Below are positions 21,926 through 33,634 of a stretch of DNA of 64,000 bases, in pieces (the first letter of the stretch is position 1; every line of letters begins with the position of its first letter). The position numbers and the translations under genes were made by a program. The notes below the pieces were generated by a model. The model was not told the DNA's origin. It did not search any database and saw only the letters and a list, made by a program, of their open reading frames with translations. The stretch is from Ascarosepion bandense (Eukaryota; Mollusca; Cephalopoda; Sepiida; Sepiidae): assembly GCA_037127315.1 (NCBI GenBank), contig JBBBDQ010000350.1, positions 1,518,501 to 1,582,500 on the forward strand. Reading direction: 5' to 3'.

Positions 21926-21966
<41 letters not shown>
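21191..21966. other. Unassigned DNA with two (TA)n tracts
   Basis: (TA)n at about 21787-21832 and 21929-21966. The second abuts the Helitron-like copy. Confidence 0.6.
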
Positions 21967-21970
<4 letters not shown>

Positions 21971-22551
21971 CTTATTTATAAATGGAACTTTGTCTGTGTG
22001 TATCTGTTACCTATACACTCTGAAATGGCTGAACCAATTTTTTTGAAAATTTACACAGTTGTACTATAAGCGTCTGCGAGTGTTCTTAGCTAGGTTTTGT
22101 GTCCAGCTACCTCCAATAAATATTAATTGAAAAAATCGGGTGATAGAAGGAGTGGTTGGATTTTAATCAAATTGGATACACTAATAGACAAATACATAAG
22201 AAATGATAATCAGAAGTTTCAAGGTTGCAGTTCTTACAATAATGCAGAAAATCGATTATATATAAATAAAAGGCAAGATGTTTGTGTGTGTGTCTGTTCA
22301 TCTGCCTGTATGTCTGTATTTTTTCAGCCCTTTTATTTTAGTTTTTGCTTCGGATTTGGCTCTAAGGAGGTATAATTGTAGTTCTTAGTCTCAGCCATGA
22401 TACCATTTACTCAGTGGATTTATTTAGCCTTCAAAATTCAGTTTAAGATGAAAAAGATCTTTGATATCGATACCAGGAAATCAAAATTTGACTTACATCC
22501 ATTCATTTTCCTTTCAGTCTACGGTTTCGCTTTAACTGGAAACAACTATTG
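21967..22551 (+). mobile_element. Helitron-like element, both ends lost
   Basis: Begins at AACTTATTTATAAATGGAAC, the TCTA having merged into (TA)n, and stops at ACTGGAAACAACTATTG, lacking the last ~100 bp including hairpin and CTAG. The middle (TA)n is nearly gone. Confidence 0.6.
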
Positions 22552-22823
22552 AAAAGAGATAAATGTTAGGCATGGCGATTCCACAAAAGATTCAAGAGTG
22601 GCTTCTGTATTCTGCCAAAACAGCACTTGTTAACAGAGAAAGAAAGGATAAAAATAAATAATGGAATGAGAAAATCAAGAACTGACCCAGTCGGGATAAA
22701 AAAAGAGGAGGCCAAATATAAACTGGGGATGCTGGAAATCTTGACATGGATCAAAACAAAACTGAGCGCTGAGGACAGGTTAGGAACTGCACTTACATTA
22801 ACTAAGTACACAAAGTGTCTAGG
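22552..22823 (+). other. Coding-like fragment, unassigned
   Basis: About 22590-22820 is less AT-rich than its flanks and open on the plus strand, with GMRKSRTDPVGIKKEEAKYK and TWIKTKLSAEDRLGT. It reads like a charged globular protein but I recognise no family. It is bounded by the truncated Helitron-like copy and a family A copy, so a TE internal part or captured exon is possible. Confidence 0.25.
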
Positions 22824-23190
22824 TCCTGGGTATGATGGTAAACTGCATCCAGCAGCAAGGCCTCTGTTTGAGAGGTTGTAAGGAGCATGAAACCACCACT
22901 TAATTGCTGTTGTTCCCAGGTCCTCCCTAACCCAGAGTGCTAGCATCTGTTAGGGTCCTAGCTATGGGCAAATAGTTAACCTCCAATCTGGGGTCAAAAC
23001 ACTATAAAACTATAAAAATAGACTTTTATAGAAAAATATACATTTTTGAAGAACAAATTATTACCATATCACATTTTTCAAGTAAAAAAATTATTACCAG
23101 CAATACATTTTTAAACACAAAATTAGAAAACATCTTCAGTTTTCTAAATTAAAAAAATGAAGTAGAAACACCTTTTTTTATCAAAATCTG
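22824..23190 (+). repeat. Interspersed repeat family A, copy 4 (3'-truncated)
   Basis: Starts GGTCCTGGGTATGATGGTAA. The AT-rich middle ends at TCAAAATCTGACTA, where the tail is replaced by LINE 3' UTR sequence. Confidence 0.68.
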
Positions 23191-23372
23191 ACTACATGAC
23201 TTCTCTCTACACCACCCTGTATATCCTTTCCTTTCTCTCCACCTTTGCAACTGTCATCACACCTGTATTCCCATCCTTCTTTTGCTCCTTTCTAACTGAT
23301 TCATCTTTCTCTTCACTCTCCTCCTCTCCAATCTTTTTACTCTTATGTAGCCCCCTGCACACTCTGTAGGGA
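23191..23372 (+). mobile_element. Jockey-like LINE 3' UTR fragment
   Basis: Pyrimidine-rich UTR, CTCTCCAATCTTTTTACTC and TATGTAGCCCCCTGCACACT, cut before the CCTTGCTTGGGG end. Confidence 0.55.
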
Positions 23373-23869
23373 TTAATTTTAACTTTCATCACTTTCTCAT
23401 ACTACTCAAGCACATTCTTTACTCTTTAGCGCTTTGCATTCAAGCTGGCTAGCTTGGTTTCCATTTCTCAGGTAGATATACACTGGATTGAAATTTACTG
23501 GAGTCCAGGACCCCAACAGACTGTCCTAGACTGCCAGTGCCAATTTTGAACATAATGCTTCCATCTATTGAAATACGGTCAACGTCCATCAGAAAACTTA
23601 GCTTTAAACTCCTATACAGAGAGGGATAGACGAGTATCCTTTCTGCCTTTCATCAATCGGCTTTTATTTCTTTTTTTTTTTTTTTTAAATTTTTGTCTTC
23701 CTCCTCTTTTTTCCCCTTCCTCTTTTCAGTGAAGACAAATGAGGTGGAGGCATCTTCTAACACTCAATAAAAAAGTTCCAGTTCAGGAGTCTCTACCAGT
23801 TTCTTCTGCTGTTGCTACTTCTTTGGAGAGAGTTTCTTTTTTCCAGGAAACATCTCCCTATTTATGGTC
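23373..23869. other. Unassigned DNA
   Basis: Moderately GC-rich in part (23450-23640) with a T-run near 23670-23686. No family recognised. Confidence 0.4.
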
Positions 23870-24612
23870 CTGGATATGATGGTAAACTGCATCCGGCAGC
23901 AAGGCCTCTAATTGGGAGGTTGTGAGGAGCATGGAACCATCTATTAGTTGCTGTTGTTCCAAGGTTCACCTTGACCCAGAGTGGTAGCACCAGTTAGGGT
24001 CCCAGCTATGGGAAAATAGTTAATCCCCAAACTGGGGTCAAAACCCTATGAAAGTATAAAAATAGACTTTTATAGAAAAATATACATTTTTGAAGGAAAA
24101 TTATTACTAGCAATACATTTTTGAATACAAAACTAGAAGACATCTTTCATTTTCTAAAATTTAAAAAAGATTAAAAAAACAAACTTTTCACCAATCCTGG
24201 CTTTCTCTTTTCCAATCTTTTACTCTTTTCCAATCTTTTACTCTTTTCCAATCTTTTACTCTTTTCCAATCTTTTACTCTTTTCCAATCTTTTACTCTTT
24301 TTTTCAATTGGAGTAGATAGACTAAACTATCACCCAGTTCACACTCCACCCACGTCTATTGAACGGGTGAAGAGGCTCATCCCTTGTTTCCGGTTTAGGA
24401 TGTGGTTTCCGGCTTTCTCTTTTCCAATCTTTTCACTCTTACGTAGCCCCCTGCACATCAGTGGCGTTACTGCCTTGCTCGGGGTGATATGATAAAAAAA
24501 AAAATCAACCTTCTCACTATAACTGAACATTACAAAAATACCTTAAAACCCTAACATTTTGGCATTAAATAACCCACAGAGGTGTTGATATGTCATTAAA
24601 CAAAACTCAAAA
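23870..24612 (+). repeat. Interspersed repeat family A, copy 5, interrupted
   Basis: Family A from GGTCCTGGATATGATGGTAA to about 24198 and again from 24503 (CAACCTTCTCACTATAACTG) to the GTTGATATGTCATTAAACAA tail. A LINE 3' UTR lies between. About 15 bp of family A present in other copies (AAAATCTGACTAAA) are missing at the junction, so the insertion removed target sequence. Confidence 0.7.
24199..24502 (+). mobile_element. Jockey-like LINE 3' UTR inserted in family A
   Basis: Starts with about six 18-bp units (ACTCTTTTCCAATCTTTT) at about 24206-24303, then CAATTGGAGTAGATAGACTA, ATTGAACGGGTGAAGAGGCT, TACGTAGCCCCCTGCACATC and CCTTGCTCGGGGTGATATGA plus A-run. It has a single ~150-bp unit where the 15.9 and 39.3 kb copies have two. 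Confidence 0.68.
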
Positions 24613-24944
24613 CTGAAATCACCCTTTTTTAGTGCAATGTCCTACTGAGGAGGAAGGAAATCTGCTTTCTTGTCCTTCTTCATAACCTCAGTTCATTCCT
24701 TTGCAGGGTGCAGACGGACTTTTCTGCCGCCACCAACACATCCTCTGTTGCTGCAGATTTTGCAGTCATTGGTGTGACTGATGCCACTGCCCAATTCTTT
24801 TCTGGACACATTTTGGATAAGTGCCAAGTGGCACCACACGTCCAACAATGGGGCTTTCTACCCTCTACTAAGATGAACAGCTTTTTTCCTCAGCAAAGCA
24901 GTATGTCATATTTGAAAATTCTGCATGCTTTTATCACCTACTGA
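24613..24944 (+). other. Coding-like fragment after a splice-acceptor-like site
   Basis: A pyrimidine-rich TTCCTTTGCAG at about 24695-24705 precedes an open plus-strand frame to 24944. Residues include VQTDFSAATNTSSVAADFAV and DATAQFFSGHILDKCQVAPH. The stretch is GC-richer than its flanks. I recognise no family; it could be a host exon, a processed fragment or a decayed TE. Confidence 0.3.
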
Positions 24945-27860
24945 ATCAAGTCCTCTGTTTGCAGCCTCACCTTGCTAGCCCCATGGGAAACCTCTATGGA
25001 GACAAACTCAGTGAAAAAACCCTCTACATGGTTGCTCGAGATACCTAGAGTCATACCGTGAATGACAATCCAAGTTTAACGGGTACACATGTACTCGGTT
25101 AGCAGTCTAACATTCTTGGTTGTCGAAATACTGCTTGCCAGCAACTTTGCCACCCCTCCTCCATTCCAAGCAGTATGTTTATCATTGCGTTCAAGTGCCT
25201 TGCTAAAATTTTGGGAACAATTTTATGAATTATAAGGGCCTACTTTATAATCTCCCTGCTGATGCCAATAAGCTTATGTGTTTTCATGTTGGATGTCAGC
25301 AAGATTTTTCTTTCTGAATAGAGCTCTGGAATGGTCACTAGCTCATTTCCATTTTACAAACTTTGTATTCTTGATGTATTTGGTCATAACAGGCTGTCTT
25401 TTTTTTTTTTTCCCTACTGGCTTGGTCCAAACTGATGGCAATGGTAACACCAGTGTAACAGTTGGCTTGAAAGATTTAGCTACACAAAAATACAATTAAG
25501 TACAATACAAACAAAAACAAATGTAGACAAATACAAAAAACTTAATTTGGAAAGGAGATAGTTTTGTAAATATTTCTATTTCACTCACTTTAATTTTGTT
25601 TATTTTCTTGCTTCCCACATAATTTTTCTTCTACTTAATTAACAATCCTGGAATATTAAATTGTTGGTTGAACTCACATCAACACATTCTTGTAAATATT
25701 TTGTTTCTTTTAAAACTGACAAACTTTTCAAATTTTCTTGCCTGAATATTTTACTAAGTTCAAATCTTGGTGAATCTGCTTTAGATTAAAATTTTTACAG
25801 GGAGAATTTTAAGGACTATCCCTCTTCAAAGCTTGTAGGCTGGTGCTACACAACCATAAAAATAAACCAACCATATATGAGGACTATCAACAGCAGCAAC
25901 AACTAAAATGTATAGTACATGTTAGTTGAAAGTTACATAAGCAAGATATTGACATAACATACTACTTCAAACAGAAGATCGAGAAAGAAACCCCCATCTA
26001 TACTGGAAAGATGAACTGTCATTGAACTTAAGAAACTATTTTCCTGAAAAATTTTTTAACAGAAAGATTTTATAAATTTCAACTGAATGTAACACTGGTC
26101 GTTTGAGGAATATTTTCTTATAAGGAAACAGTTAATATTACCGTAATGAACCTCTTTTCCCTTGTGATGTATTTTATAAAAAATGCTACTTGTGTTTGCT
26201 TTATTCAGTTTTACTGATGAGAATTCATTTTGCTGTCAATTCTAAGAAAACCAGTGAATAGACAAAATTATTCTTCATAAAAATGTTTCAGATTTGATAA
26301 ATAGTTGAATACTTGTTAGTGACGTAAATATTAATTTGGTCCATGTAGATGCATTCAGAGCTGAAAGGAAAGCTTTCTCATTTTTACTCAAGGAAAAATT
26401 AAAACATCAGCCTTTAAGATATTCTGAAGACATTTTTAAATACTAAATGTTCCCCCAACCACTAACTGGATAAGGTTTTATAATAGCTTCCAATAAAGTA
26501 AAACATTTAATGTGGATTGTTATTAAATCTTTTTTTTGTGTTATATGAAAAAAATATTTAAAGTTTTTTAAAATGTTGGCATATATTGGAAAAATGTGCT
26601 TTGTGCTATATTCAAGTATGACTGTTCAGAAAAGAATGTTCAAAATTTAATATTTTTCTTTTGATATGATCCCAAAATAAGAATATCTGCCAAAAAAAAT
26701 GTTTTATAAAGTAATCTTATTTAACTTAAGGGCACATCTCCATAGCTTAAACCCAAAAAGCATTTAACAATTGTATACAATTTACATTTTTTTCCTTTTT
26801 GTATTCCATGTACTTTTGAAGGCCAAGTTTTTGTTAACAGCGCAGACAACAAAGAGTCTGTATGTCATGATTTATTTAAATTAAAACTGGTATCTCTTGA
26901 AATTCTTAAAGCAGTAATGAATATAGTTTTTATTTTATTTTATTTTATTTTTTTTTTTACATGGTGTCTCTGATTTTGTCTGACTCTTGCAACTTAATGC
27001 TAGTTAGAGCTGTCTACTACTTAATGCTATCAAGAGAGGAGGTTGTGCATGTGTGCCACTCTAAAGCACTCCCGCTTGCTAGTCTGTCAGTTGGGGCTGA
27101 GGGAAGATAGCAAAAAGGATGCCTAGTATAATATGGACATGAAGGGATAACGTAACTTTTCAGCTGAAATAGAGGGTAAAAGTAAATATTTGACAATGTA
27201 ACAGATGGCCAAATGAGTTTAGCAAATGCATACAATGGTAATTTAAGAAGCACACAAGATAAGGTATCAAGTACCTGATGATAGTCAGAAAAAAGTGAAT
27301 TGATCTGAAGACAAAACTTTTCAATGGTTCAAGATGAAGTCTGAAGCAAGAAGAAATGAGTTTTAATTCTACAGTTAAGGATGTGTTGCAGTTTTCACAC
27401 TGGAGGTAATAATCATGCTATGTTGGTTGCTAATCAACTTAATGCACCCAAAATGTTAGAAACTTGGTAATCTTCCACTGTAAGCTGACTCCTTAGTATT
27501 CGGCTAACTGCTGACTAACATCAACAGCCTTAGTCCAAATATGTCCAACTATTTCCAAACTGGAACTAACTAATAGTTCGACTGAACTCCAATAGAACTC
27601 TAAAGAACTCTCTAGAACACCTAAAAACTTCCTGCTAACTCTTAATATAGGAGGGAGAGTTCATTATCTGAGGAATAGGTGTGTTTCACCGTAAAAGGAT
27701 GAATATTTGAATTGACTGGAACCATTTGGTTGCTTTAATTCTGTGATCAAAGTTCAAACAATAACTATTAACTCAACACCACAGAAACATTCAGTTTGAA
27801 ATGCTAAGAGACATTGGCAGTGTGAGCAAAATATATTTTTGTAATCAATGTGTCCCAAAT
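24945..27860. other. Long unassigned AT-rich stretch
   Basis: To about 25240 base composition is still mixed, then strongly AT-rich. Contains a T-run near 25399 and (TTTTA)n at about 26930-26958. No TE family of this window and no coding signal recognised. Confidence 0.5.
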
Positions 27861-27960
27861 ATGCATGGCTCAGTGGATCAGCGTTAGATAAAGTATTGGG
27901 TCCTCTAGTAGTTGAGTTCAATCCCTGAGTTTGATAATGCTACAAAGTTCCATTTTAGTT
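27861..27960 (+). mobile_element. tRNA-derived SINE head
   Basis: TGGCTCAGTGG (A-box, 27866-27876) and GAGTTCAATCC (B-box, 27914-27924) stand 37 bp apart, as in tRNA-type Pol III promoters. The region between does not fold as a clean tRNA and no CCA-ready acceptor stem is seen, so a SINE is more likely than a tRNA gene. Confidence 0.6.
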
Positions 27961-29110
27961 CAGTGTAAGAAAAAAACAAAAATAAACAAGTGACAGTGAT
28001 ATAAGAAGTTTCTTAAGCATAGAAAGAGGAATGAAAAGTCTCCCCACAAAAAAAAAAAAACAGGCACTGAATAAAATTAAACTCCAAGAAGTTTAAGTAT
28101 CACAAAGACACACCTGAAGAAGAAAACCAGATAGAATGAATGTAACAACCATGCCAAACAAATAGCATATAAAAAAAATGATTCTCTCTTTTCTATCTTC
28201 CACCTCATTCTTTCTCTCTCCCTTTCTTTAGTTTGTATTCAAATAGTTTTGTAGTTAAATAAAGCTAAGATTAACCTATTCAGCTGACCATCTTGGTTCT
28301 GGCTTTGTCTTACAGCATCTATACAGGAAATTTGTTATTCCTTTTTTTTCTTTTCCTCCTGAGAAATTTTTTGCGAGATCTCTGTTTGCATAAACATTAA
28401 AAAAATACACTTGCCTAATTTCAAAATGCATTAAGAAACTATAAAATACATTTGCATTTGTGAATTTGATTGACTGGATTTAATTTTAATGAATCTAAAC
28501 TGGACTTGTTTGTTCAGAAGAATTAAAACCAAAAACGAAAAGCACCACTTAGGTATTTTTACAAGAAATGTCTCAGAACTTGTATTGAAGATTGTTTGAA
28601 TATTGAATAATTTCCTGAAAAAGTGTTTTTATGAAGCAGCAAAAAATATACAAGCTGCTATCAAAAGGAAAATGAGATTGTTTTGATAAATGTTTGATTG
28701 TTGTCAAAATTAAAAATGTGGGCAAAATTCCCCATGTTAGGAAAGTATTTGATTGCTTTAAAGCCAAGGTCAGATAATGTGTGCTTTGGAATTATGTAAA
28801 CAATGTGTCAGGATATGATGTAATCGCTGATATAAGACAGAAATTATTAGTAGTAAGCAGTCGGTTGAGAGTTCAGATTTGAACCAAAACTGAGAAAGAC
28901 ACAGGGAAAACTGCAGACTAGCATGACCACTGGCCCCTCAATGCATATGTGCCGTTACCTTTGAACATATCTTCTACTCTGTGCTGTTTACATTTGTATG
29001 TGGGTGTTTCCTCAGACTACTTCTCTATACACAATCATCGCATTGCAGATAAAAAACAAAGTGAATATATTTTTTTACATACATCATCTGTCATATTTCA
29101 AGCCAATCAT
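27961..29110. other. Unassigned DNA
   Basis: A-run at about 28049-28061; nothing else recognised. Confidence 0.5.
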
Positions 29111-29275
29111 CTGGTCCTGGGTATGACAACAAACTACATCCGGCAGCAAGGCCTCTGATGGGGAGGTTGTGAGAAGCATGAGACCAGCTCTTAATTGCTG
29201 TTGTTTCTTGGTCCACCCTGACCTGGGGTGGTAGCACTTGTTAAGGTTGATATGCCATTAAACAAAACTCAAACT
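29111..29275 (+). repeat. Interspersed repeat family A, short form (copy 6)
   Basis: Has the front part (GGTCCTGGGTATGACAACAA, GGCAGCAAGGCCTCTGATGG) joined directly to GTTGATATGCCATTAAACAA, without the ~350-bp AT-rich middle. It is either the ancestral core or a deletion product. Confidence 0.72.
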
Positions 29276-29865
29276 TGCACCAATTATCAACATTGGTTTG
29301 CAGGTTATGCAGTCTATGCTGCTCTGATATACAATGAACTGTATACAACATTATATATTGAATTAGTATACATATCAAACTGACATATTATACTGGAAAA
29401 CTTTGTTTACTTTGTTTATATTTGAACGAATCTCTTTTTTTATGACATTTCAGCTGTTACACTTTCCAGCCACCTTCAAGGGTCTTTTGATCGGGTTAAT
29501 CTTATGGAGTTTCAAACTGAACCTTTTATTCAGTCTACAGGTTTAGATAGTTATTCCACGACTCATTTTTAAACATCTCTCATCCTGACTGCTTATTTAT
29601 TGTTTATCCATTAATTTTACTATTTACAGCACTAGCTCAAAATATTTCTCTACTTCTCATCTTCTAAGCTATATTGCTTGACATCAACCCAGCCGTCAGA
29701 ATCATCTTTAATCATAAAAATTGAGAAATCAGTTTTCATGTACTTCAACCAACTTACTCATTTATAATTTTGATTATTCAACATTTTCTGCCACTCTTTG
29801 TAAAATTCTGTATCTTTTCGTTAGGTTCAAGACATCGGCTTCTTGAAATATTTTCTTACTTCTTT
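29276..29865. other. Unassigned DNA
   Basis: Nothing recognised. Confidence 0.5.
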
Positions 29866-30462
29866 TATGTGCCATGTCCTTTCAGGATGTAGGCGATCAT
29901 AACTTTCCACATCTTCCTGTCCTTGGTGGCTCTTAGCATGCTTTCTCCTGTTGCACCATGCAACCCTCATTCCGTCATCCACCTGATCAGGTCCTTCAAA
30001 TTAGTTATCTGCTGCTTTCCCCTGTCTCTTTTTCCCTCTATCTGCCCTGTTAGTATCAGATTCTCCAATCCCTCCTTCCTCATTGCATGTCCCAGGAACT
30101 TTAGCTGTCTCTTCCTGATGCTCAGCATTAATTTCCTTTTCATCTCCAGCCTTTCCAAAACCTAGTCATTGCTCACATGCTCAGTCCATGATATCCACAG
30201 CATCCTTCTGTAGAACCACATTTCAGCTGCTTCAAGTTTTTTCTTCATCTTCAAAGATATTGTCCAACATTCACTGCCATATTGAAGAACTGACATCACA
30301 TATCAATCCAATACTCTCCTCTTTGTTTCTAGTGAAATTGTCCTGTTTCTTAATACTTTACTCAACTTCTGGAATGCTTCTTTTGCCATGCCAATTTGCC
30401 TTCAGATCTCAATGTCACACTTTCCATCTTCTGTTAGAACACTTTGTAGGTATTTAAATTTT
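29866..30462 (-). pseudogene. RTE-like LINE, C-terminal and 3' end
   Basis: The minus strand gives RKLMLSIRKRQLKFLGHAMR and GLENLILTGQIEGKRDRGK, the KRQLKFLGH and G.IEGKR.RGK motifs of the RTE C-terminus, followed on the 3' side by an AAGAAG-type tail. It reaches about 200 codons upstream with frame breaks. Confidence 0.75.
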
Positions 30463-30726
30463 TGTAATCCAATTAAAATTTTAATTTTTTTAATTTGCTT
30501 TTTGGTACATTCTTAAAGCTTTTGTTTTTCTTATTCTCTTGCCAATTTTCTTTCATTTTCAGTTTTTGATTCTTTGATCTTTGTTTAATGTCTTTGCAAT
30601 TTTCATGTTTGTTATAATTACACAATCACTTTACAATCTCTTTTGAGCTCATCTCTTTGTCTTGGCTATGATAATCTTTATATTTCTGAAATAAAAATTG
30701 TAAACATCTATCCTATTTATTTACAA
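30463..30726. other. Unassigned DNA
   Basis: Nothing recognised. Confidence 0.5.
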
Positions 30727-31112
30727 CTAGCAGTATAGCCTGGCGTTGCTCGGGTGTAATGAAAGCTTTAAAACTAATCCATGGTCCTGGAGCTCAGATT
30801 CTTTTGACGTTGTCATGAAAGACTAAAAAACAATAGTTGTTTCCAGTTAAAGTGAAACCGTAGACTGAAAGAAAAATGAATGGATGTAAGTCAAATTTTG
30901 ATTTCCTGGTATCGATATCAAATAAGTATTTTTTGTCATGAACTGAATTTTGAAGACTAAATAAGTTCTCTGAGTAAATGGTATCATGGCTGAGACTAAG
31001 AACTACAATTATACCTGCTTAGAACCAAACCTGAAGCAAAAACTAAAATAAAAGAGCTGAAAAAAATACAGACATACAGGTAGATAAACAGACACACACA
31101 CAAAGATCTTGC

Positions 31113-31160
<48 letters not shown>

Positions 31161-31477
31161 TATTTTATCAATTTTCTGCACTATTGTAAGAACTGCAACC
31201 TTGAAACTTCTGAATATTGTTTCTTATGTCTTTGTCTATGAGTGTATCAAATTTGATTAAAATTGGACCACTCTTTCTATAACCCAATTTTTTTCAATTA
31301 TCAATTTTCGATATTTATCGGGGCTACCTCAACACAAAACCTAGCTAAGAACACTCGCAGACGCTTATAGTACAATTGTGTAACTTTTCAAGAAAATTTG
31401 TTCAACCATTTTGGAATCTATAGGTAATGGACTGACACACACCCACACACACAGTTCCATTTATAAATAAGTTTAGA
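30727..31477 (-). mobile_element. Non-autonomous Helitron-like element, full length
   Basis: Both ends intact on the minus strand: TCTAAACTTATTTATAAATG at 31477 preceded by A, and CTATACTGCTAG at 30727 followed by T, with CCCGAGCAACGCC hairpin sequence about 12 nt before the end. 751 bp, the longest copy here; central (TA)n at about 31116-31165. Confidence 0.6.
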
Positions 31478-33039
31478 TATGATAAGCAGTCCTTGAATTG
31501 CAATAAAACTTCATGTCCAAATAATTTCCTATAAATTTCAGACTGCAAATATAAAAACATACTGAAAGTTTTCTATAGTTTGCACAATATTTTATTGCAA
31601 AGATTTGGTAATGGATAGAACCTGCAATCAGCATTGACTCAAATGCAGGAAAAGGGCATTTATCTACTGTGAGAAATTTGATATTAGAATCAAGAGTAAA
31701 AAATCAGTTTGCTTGTTGCATATGTAATATTGTCATGTATGAGTCAGTAATTGATCTGTAGTGTATTCTCATCAGTTCAGCTCCGAAATTGCCTTATCAC
31801 ATATGCAACTATCTTTTCATCTCTTCTTGTTTTTATTTTTTTCATATTTTTAGCTCAAATGGTTTGCAATGATCACTTTTCATGTATGGCTACTTTATCT
31901 TGACAGATCTCTACTCTTAAACAGAAATATATTAGTCTAGGTTTTACATTGGCTTCTAAAATCATTTTTATAAGTTAATGTCATACAAAATTAAATTTCA
32001 TTATTTCATTCTTTTCTTAATGTAAGATTCAAATTATACATGATAATAAAATGGATTGTTACTTTTCATCTAAAACAAAACTGCTACTTTATACAAAAGT
32101 ATATATTACTTTTCTGTCCTTTTTTTCTTATCTTAATGATCCGTTCTCCACATGTGAATTTATGATAGACACTGTCAGTAATTTTTGTTTTGACAGCTTA
32201 ACTTCTATAAAACTTTTATTGAAACTCGGAAATATTCTAATTCGTAATTTATGGTTTTGATAAACATTTATCTTAGCAATTCTTGATTGTTATTGAAATA
32301 TTGCCAACAAAGAATTTTGTGGCTTCTTGCAGTTTCAGATGAAATGAGACACTTTACCAGTTCCACGAGTGCAAATAAAAATTTCCAGGACAAAATTTTC
32401 AGCAGTGGACACATGACTCATTCAATTGAAGAACTGTCTTGCAGAACCATTTTCAACAAATGTTAATGATGACTAAAATAACTCAGAAATCTTGATTACC
32501 TCTGTTTCTGATCACTGATTTCTCCCCAGACAAATTGGTCAAGCAGGGGTAAGCATTATTTATTTACAACAGGGGTGCTGAAACATTCTCAGCCTCACCC
32601 AATATTTCAAATGATAAAACATCAAGCTTTTTTCTTTTGAATTCATTCTTAAGCAAAGAAGTATACTCATTGTTTTTTTTTTATTTTCAACAAAAAGTAA
32701 CTGATAAAATTAATTTTTTTTACTAGTCTTATTTTTGAGACTTTCTGTCACAACTTATACATGGTTATTTTACACTTGTTAAATAGCCATGATCAAAGCC
32801 TTATTCTTTGTTTCTAGTCTGCACTGGCTGCTTAAAATAAAACAATCAGAAAGGTGCAATAAAAAGCAACTGAAATCAAAATAACTGACAAGATAAAAAA
32901 AAAAAATTACCAATGTCTGATTTAACAAACCTGAACCCTATTACATGTAATCTTATTAGTTTAAAGTATAGATAAGCTTGTAATATTTGGAGGGCTGTAT
33001 ATGTCTGTGTCAGAGTTTTGCCCAGTACCACACATTGCT
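31478..33039. other. Unassigned AT-rich DNA
   Basis: Nothing recognised; short open frames only. Confidence 0.5.
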
Positions 33040-33474
33040 GCTGCTGCTGCTGCTTCTATGTGCCCTGTCCTTTCAGAATGTAGGTGATCATGGCTTTCCA
33101 TGTCTCTCTATCCATGGTGGCTCTTAGCATGCTTTTTTTTTTCTGTTACACCACACAACCCTCGTTCTGTCATCCACCTGATCAGGCCCTTCAAATATGT
33201 TATCCACCACTTTCCCCTGTCTCTTTTTCCCTCTATCTGGCCTGTTAGTAATAGATTCTCTAAGCCTTCCTTCCTCATTACATGCCCCAGGAACTTTAGC
33301 TGTCTCTTCCTGATGCTCAGTATTAATTTCCTTTTCCTTTCCAACATTTTCAAAACCTCATCATTGCTCACATGCTCAGTCCATGATATCCGCAGCATCC
33401 TTCTGTATAACCACATTTCAGCTGCTTCAAGTCATTCACTGCCATATTGAATAATTGGGAAAACATATAGGTCA
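33040..33474 (-). pseudogene. RTE-like LINE 3' end with (CAG)n tail
   Basis: On the minus strand: MWLYRRMLRISWTEHVSNDE, KLILSIRKRQLKFLGHVMRK, TGQIEGKRDRGKWW. The 3' tail in sense is (AGC)n (CTG units at 33041-33056) rather than the (AAG)n seen at 58.3 and 41.2 kb. Short 3' tandem tails are typical of the RTE clade. Confidence 0.78.
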
Positions 33475-33571
33475 GATTTTTTTTTAATCCAAATCAGTTT
33501 CTTTTTTTTTTTCTTTTTTTTTTTTTGGGGGGGGGGGGGTGGAAACTGATTTGGATTAAAAAATCTGACCT
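33470..33571. repeat. Fold-back inverted repeat with T/G loop
   Basis: AGGTCAGATTTTTTTTTAAT and ATCCAAATCAGTTTC (33470-33502) are mirrored by GAAACTGATTTGGAT and TTAAAAAATCTGACCT (33542-33571). The ~39-nt loop is T-runs then a G13 run. This looks like a template-switch product on one short sequence, not a transposon. Confidence 0.75.
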
Positions 33572-33634
33572 CTGTGTGTTTGTGTACAGACACATGAAAC
33601 AACTAAATTACACCTTTCAGAATTGTAAAAAAAA

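Noticed and set aside
22566..22946. 126-residue minus-strand open frame
   Set aside because: Starts in antisense family A front part; the family gives similar antisense frames in several copies (6.4, 13.5 kb).
27861..27960. tRNA gene
   Set aside because: A- and B-box are present but no convincing acceptor and anticodon stems; SINE head is the better call.
33108..33450. Plus-strand open frames over RTE copies (also at 20.6, 29.9, 40.9, 58.4 kb)
   Set aside because: Shadows of the minus-strand RTE coding region.
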